The notes under the pieces were generated by a model that saw only the letters and a list, made by a program, of their open reading frames with translations, did no database searches and was not told the origin of the DNA. The translations under genes and the position numbers were made by a program. Shown in pieces: positions 63,463 through 64,000 of a DNA stretch of 64,000 bases. The stretch is from Endomicrobiales bacterium (GTDB lineage: Bacteria; Elusimicrobiota; Endomicrobiia; Endomicrobiales; JAFGGC01). Numbering within the stretch: position 1 is the stretch's first letter; the number at the start of each line of letters is the position of its first letter. The stretch is from the NCBI GenBank assembly GCA_016930715.1, contig JAFGGC010000012.1, positions 72,454 to 136,453 on the forward strand. The letters run 5' to 3'.

Positions 63463-64000
63463 TTATCCCTTTATGACTCCAAGCGGTTTCATTCTCGCGA
63501 CTTTTTTGGCTATGCCAGCCGCCTCACAGACACCTGCCACCTCGCCCACGTCCTTGTAGGCCGCCGGCGCTTCTTCGGCGAGCGTCTTCCAGGAATCGGA
63601 GCGCACCGTTATCCCCGAAGCTTCGAGTTTTCTTGAAACTTCCTGGCCCCGCTCGAGCTTGAGCGCCTGCGTGCGGCTCATCATACGGCCCGCGCCGTGG
63701 CAGGAAGAGCCCCACGTCTGTTTCATAGCTTCTTCCGTTCCCAGAAGGACGTACGACTCCGTGCCCATCGTTCCGGGCACTATCACAGGTTGTCCTGCCT
63801 GTTTATACCTTGCGGGTATATCTTTATGGTTCCTGGAAAAAGCCCTGGTCGCGCCCTTCCTGTGAACGAACAATTTTTTCCCGGCATGTTCCTCGAATTT
63901 TCCTATATTATGGGCGACGTCATAGACGATCTCCACGCCCAGCTCTTTCGGGGACGCGCCAAGCGTTCTCATCATCGTTTCCCTCACCCAGTGTGTTATT
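63463..64000 (-). CDS. rtcB: RNA ligase RtcB, 3' part only
   Basis: The frame is open to the end of the window, so the 5' part lies beyond 64000. The visible 178 residues form the C-terminal half of RtcB: ITHWVRETMMRT, YDVAHNIGKFEEH with a metal-ligand His, KLFVHRKGATRAF (conserved), VIVPGTMGTESYVLLG, and SSCHGAGRMMSRTQA carrying the catalytic His that is guanylylated. The ending KPLGVIKG is canonical. RtcB joins 2',3'-cyclic phosphate RNA ends to 5'-OH ends in tRNA splicing or RNA repair. Confidence 0.97.
   Translation of the reverse strand, partial: ITHWVRETMMRTLGASPKELGVEIVYDVAHNIGKFEEHAGKKLFVHRKGATRAFSRNHKDIPARYKQAGQPVIVPGTMGTESYVLLGTEEAMKQTWGSSCHGAGRMMSRTQALKLERGQEVSRKLEASGITVRSDSWKTLAEEAPAAYKDVGEVAGVCEAAGIAKKVARMKPLGVIKG

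Overview
The window is gene-dense chromosomal DNA at roughly 54 percent GC, with both strands used and no rRNA, tRNA, CRISPR array, integrase or classic insertion sequence that I could see. The gene set points to an uncultured, didermic, probably anaerobic bacterium: a TonB-dependent receptor, a TolC-type exporter, the Bat operon, PilT, LysM and LCP envelope genes, and NADP-type glutamate dehydrogenase. The giant signal-peptide-bearing open frame, the paired DUF4912 and GH57 genes, and the many short palindromic intergenic repeats built from words such as GATTACACAGATT fit what I know of Omnitrophota (OP3) or a close relative. That placement is inference.

Layout. 1-3807 is the 3' part of a Bat operon (BatB end, TPR BatC, BatD, BatE). 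4027-10890 (+) carries nadD, yqeK, an LCP protein, a methyltransferase, pilT, a cyclic-nucleotide-binding/GAF protein, rsfS and an lhgO-like oxidase. 10892-24038 (-) holds one 4171-codon gene preceded by a small secreted protein gene; this is the most unusual part. 24254-26320 (-) is a lone TonB-dependent receptor. 26425-33268 (-) is a complete TetR-TolC-HlyD-ATPase-ATPase-permease-permease export operon with a readable promoter and operator.

33573-37956 (+) groups DUF4912, a GH57 branching-type enzyme, a LysM protein and a GAF/HD-GYP protein. It is followed by rsmI, argC, argJ, a Sua5/TsaC gene, glyA, thrC, pfkA, an MBL-fold hydrolase, a PII-like protein and a membrane protein (to 48114). 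48111-51118 (-) holds a THEP1 NTPase, nadA, and the thiM-thiE pair under a TPP riboswitch with a terminator. 51384-55939 (-) is a sulfur/methionine operon (metY, Rrf2 regulator, cysK, metX, metW) with a consensus promoter overlapped by a palindrome. 56176-64000 (-) has terC, a ferritin-like gene, ldh, a soluble chemotaxis-type receptor, pspC, gdhA with a long structured leader, serS and the 3' end of rtcB.

Two themes recur. First, many intergenic gaps are filled by imperfect palindromes of several sequence families, and at least three of these supply the stop codon or last residues of the neighbouring gene. Second, several operons show strong consensus promoters (TTGACA-N17-TATAAT) followed by structured leaders or operators, so the regulation of sulfur, thiamine, glutamate and efflux genes can be proposed from sequence alone. 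The main candidate for something undescribed is the giant exported protein with a Tiki/ChaN-like N-terminus, two divergent protein-kinase domains and three membrane segments each ending in an H-x-x-x-N motif.
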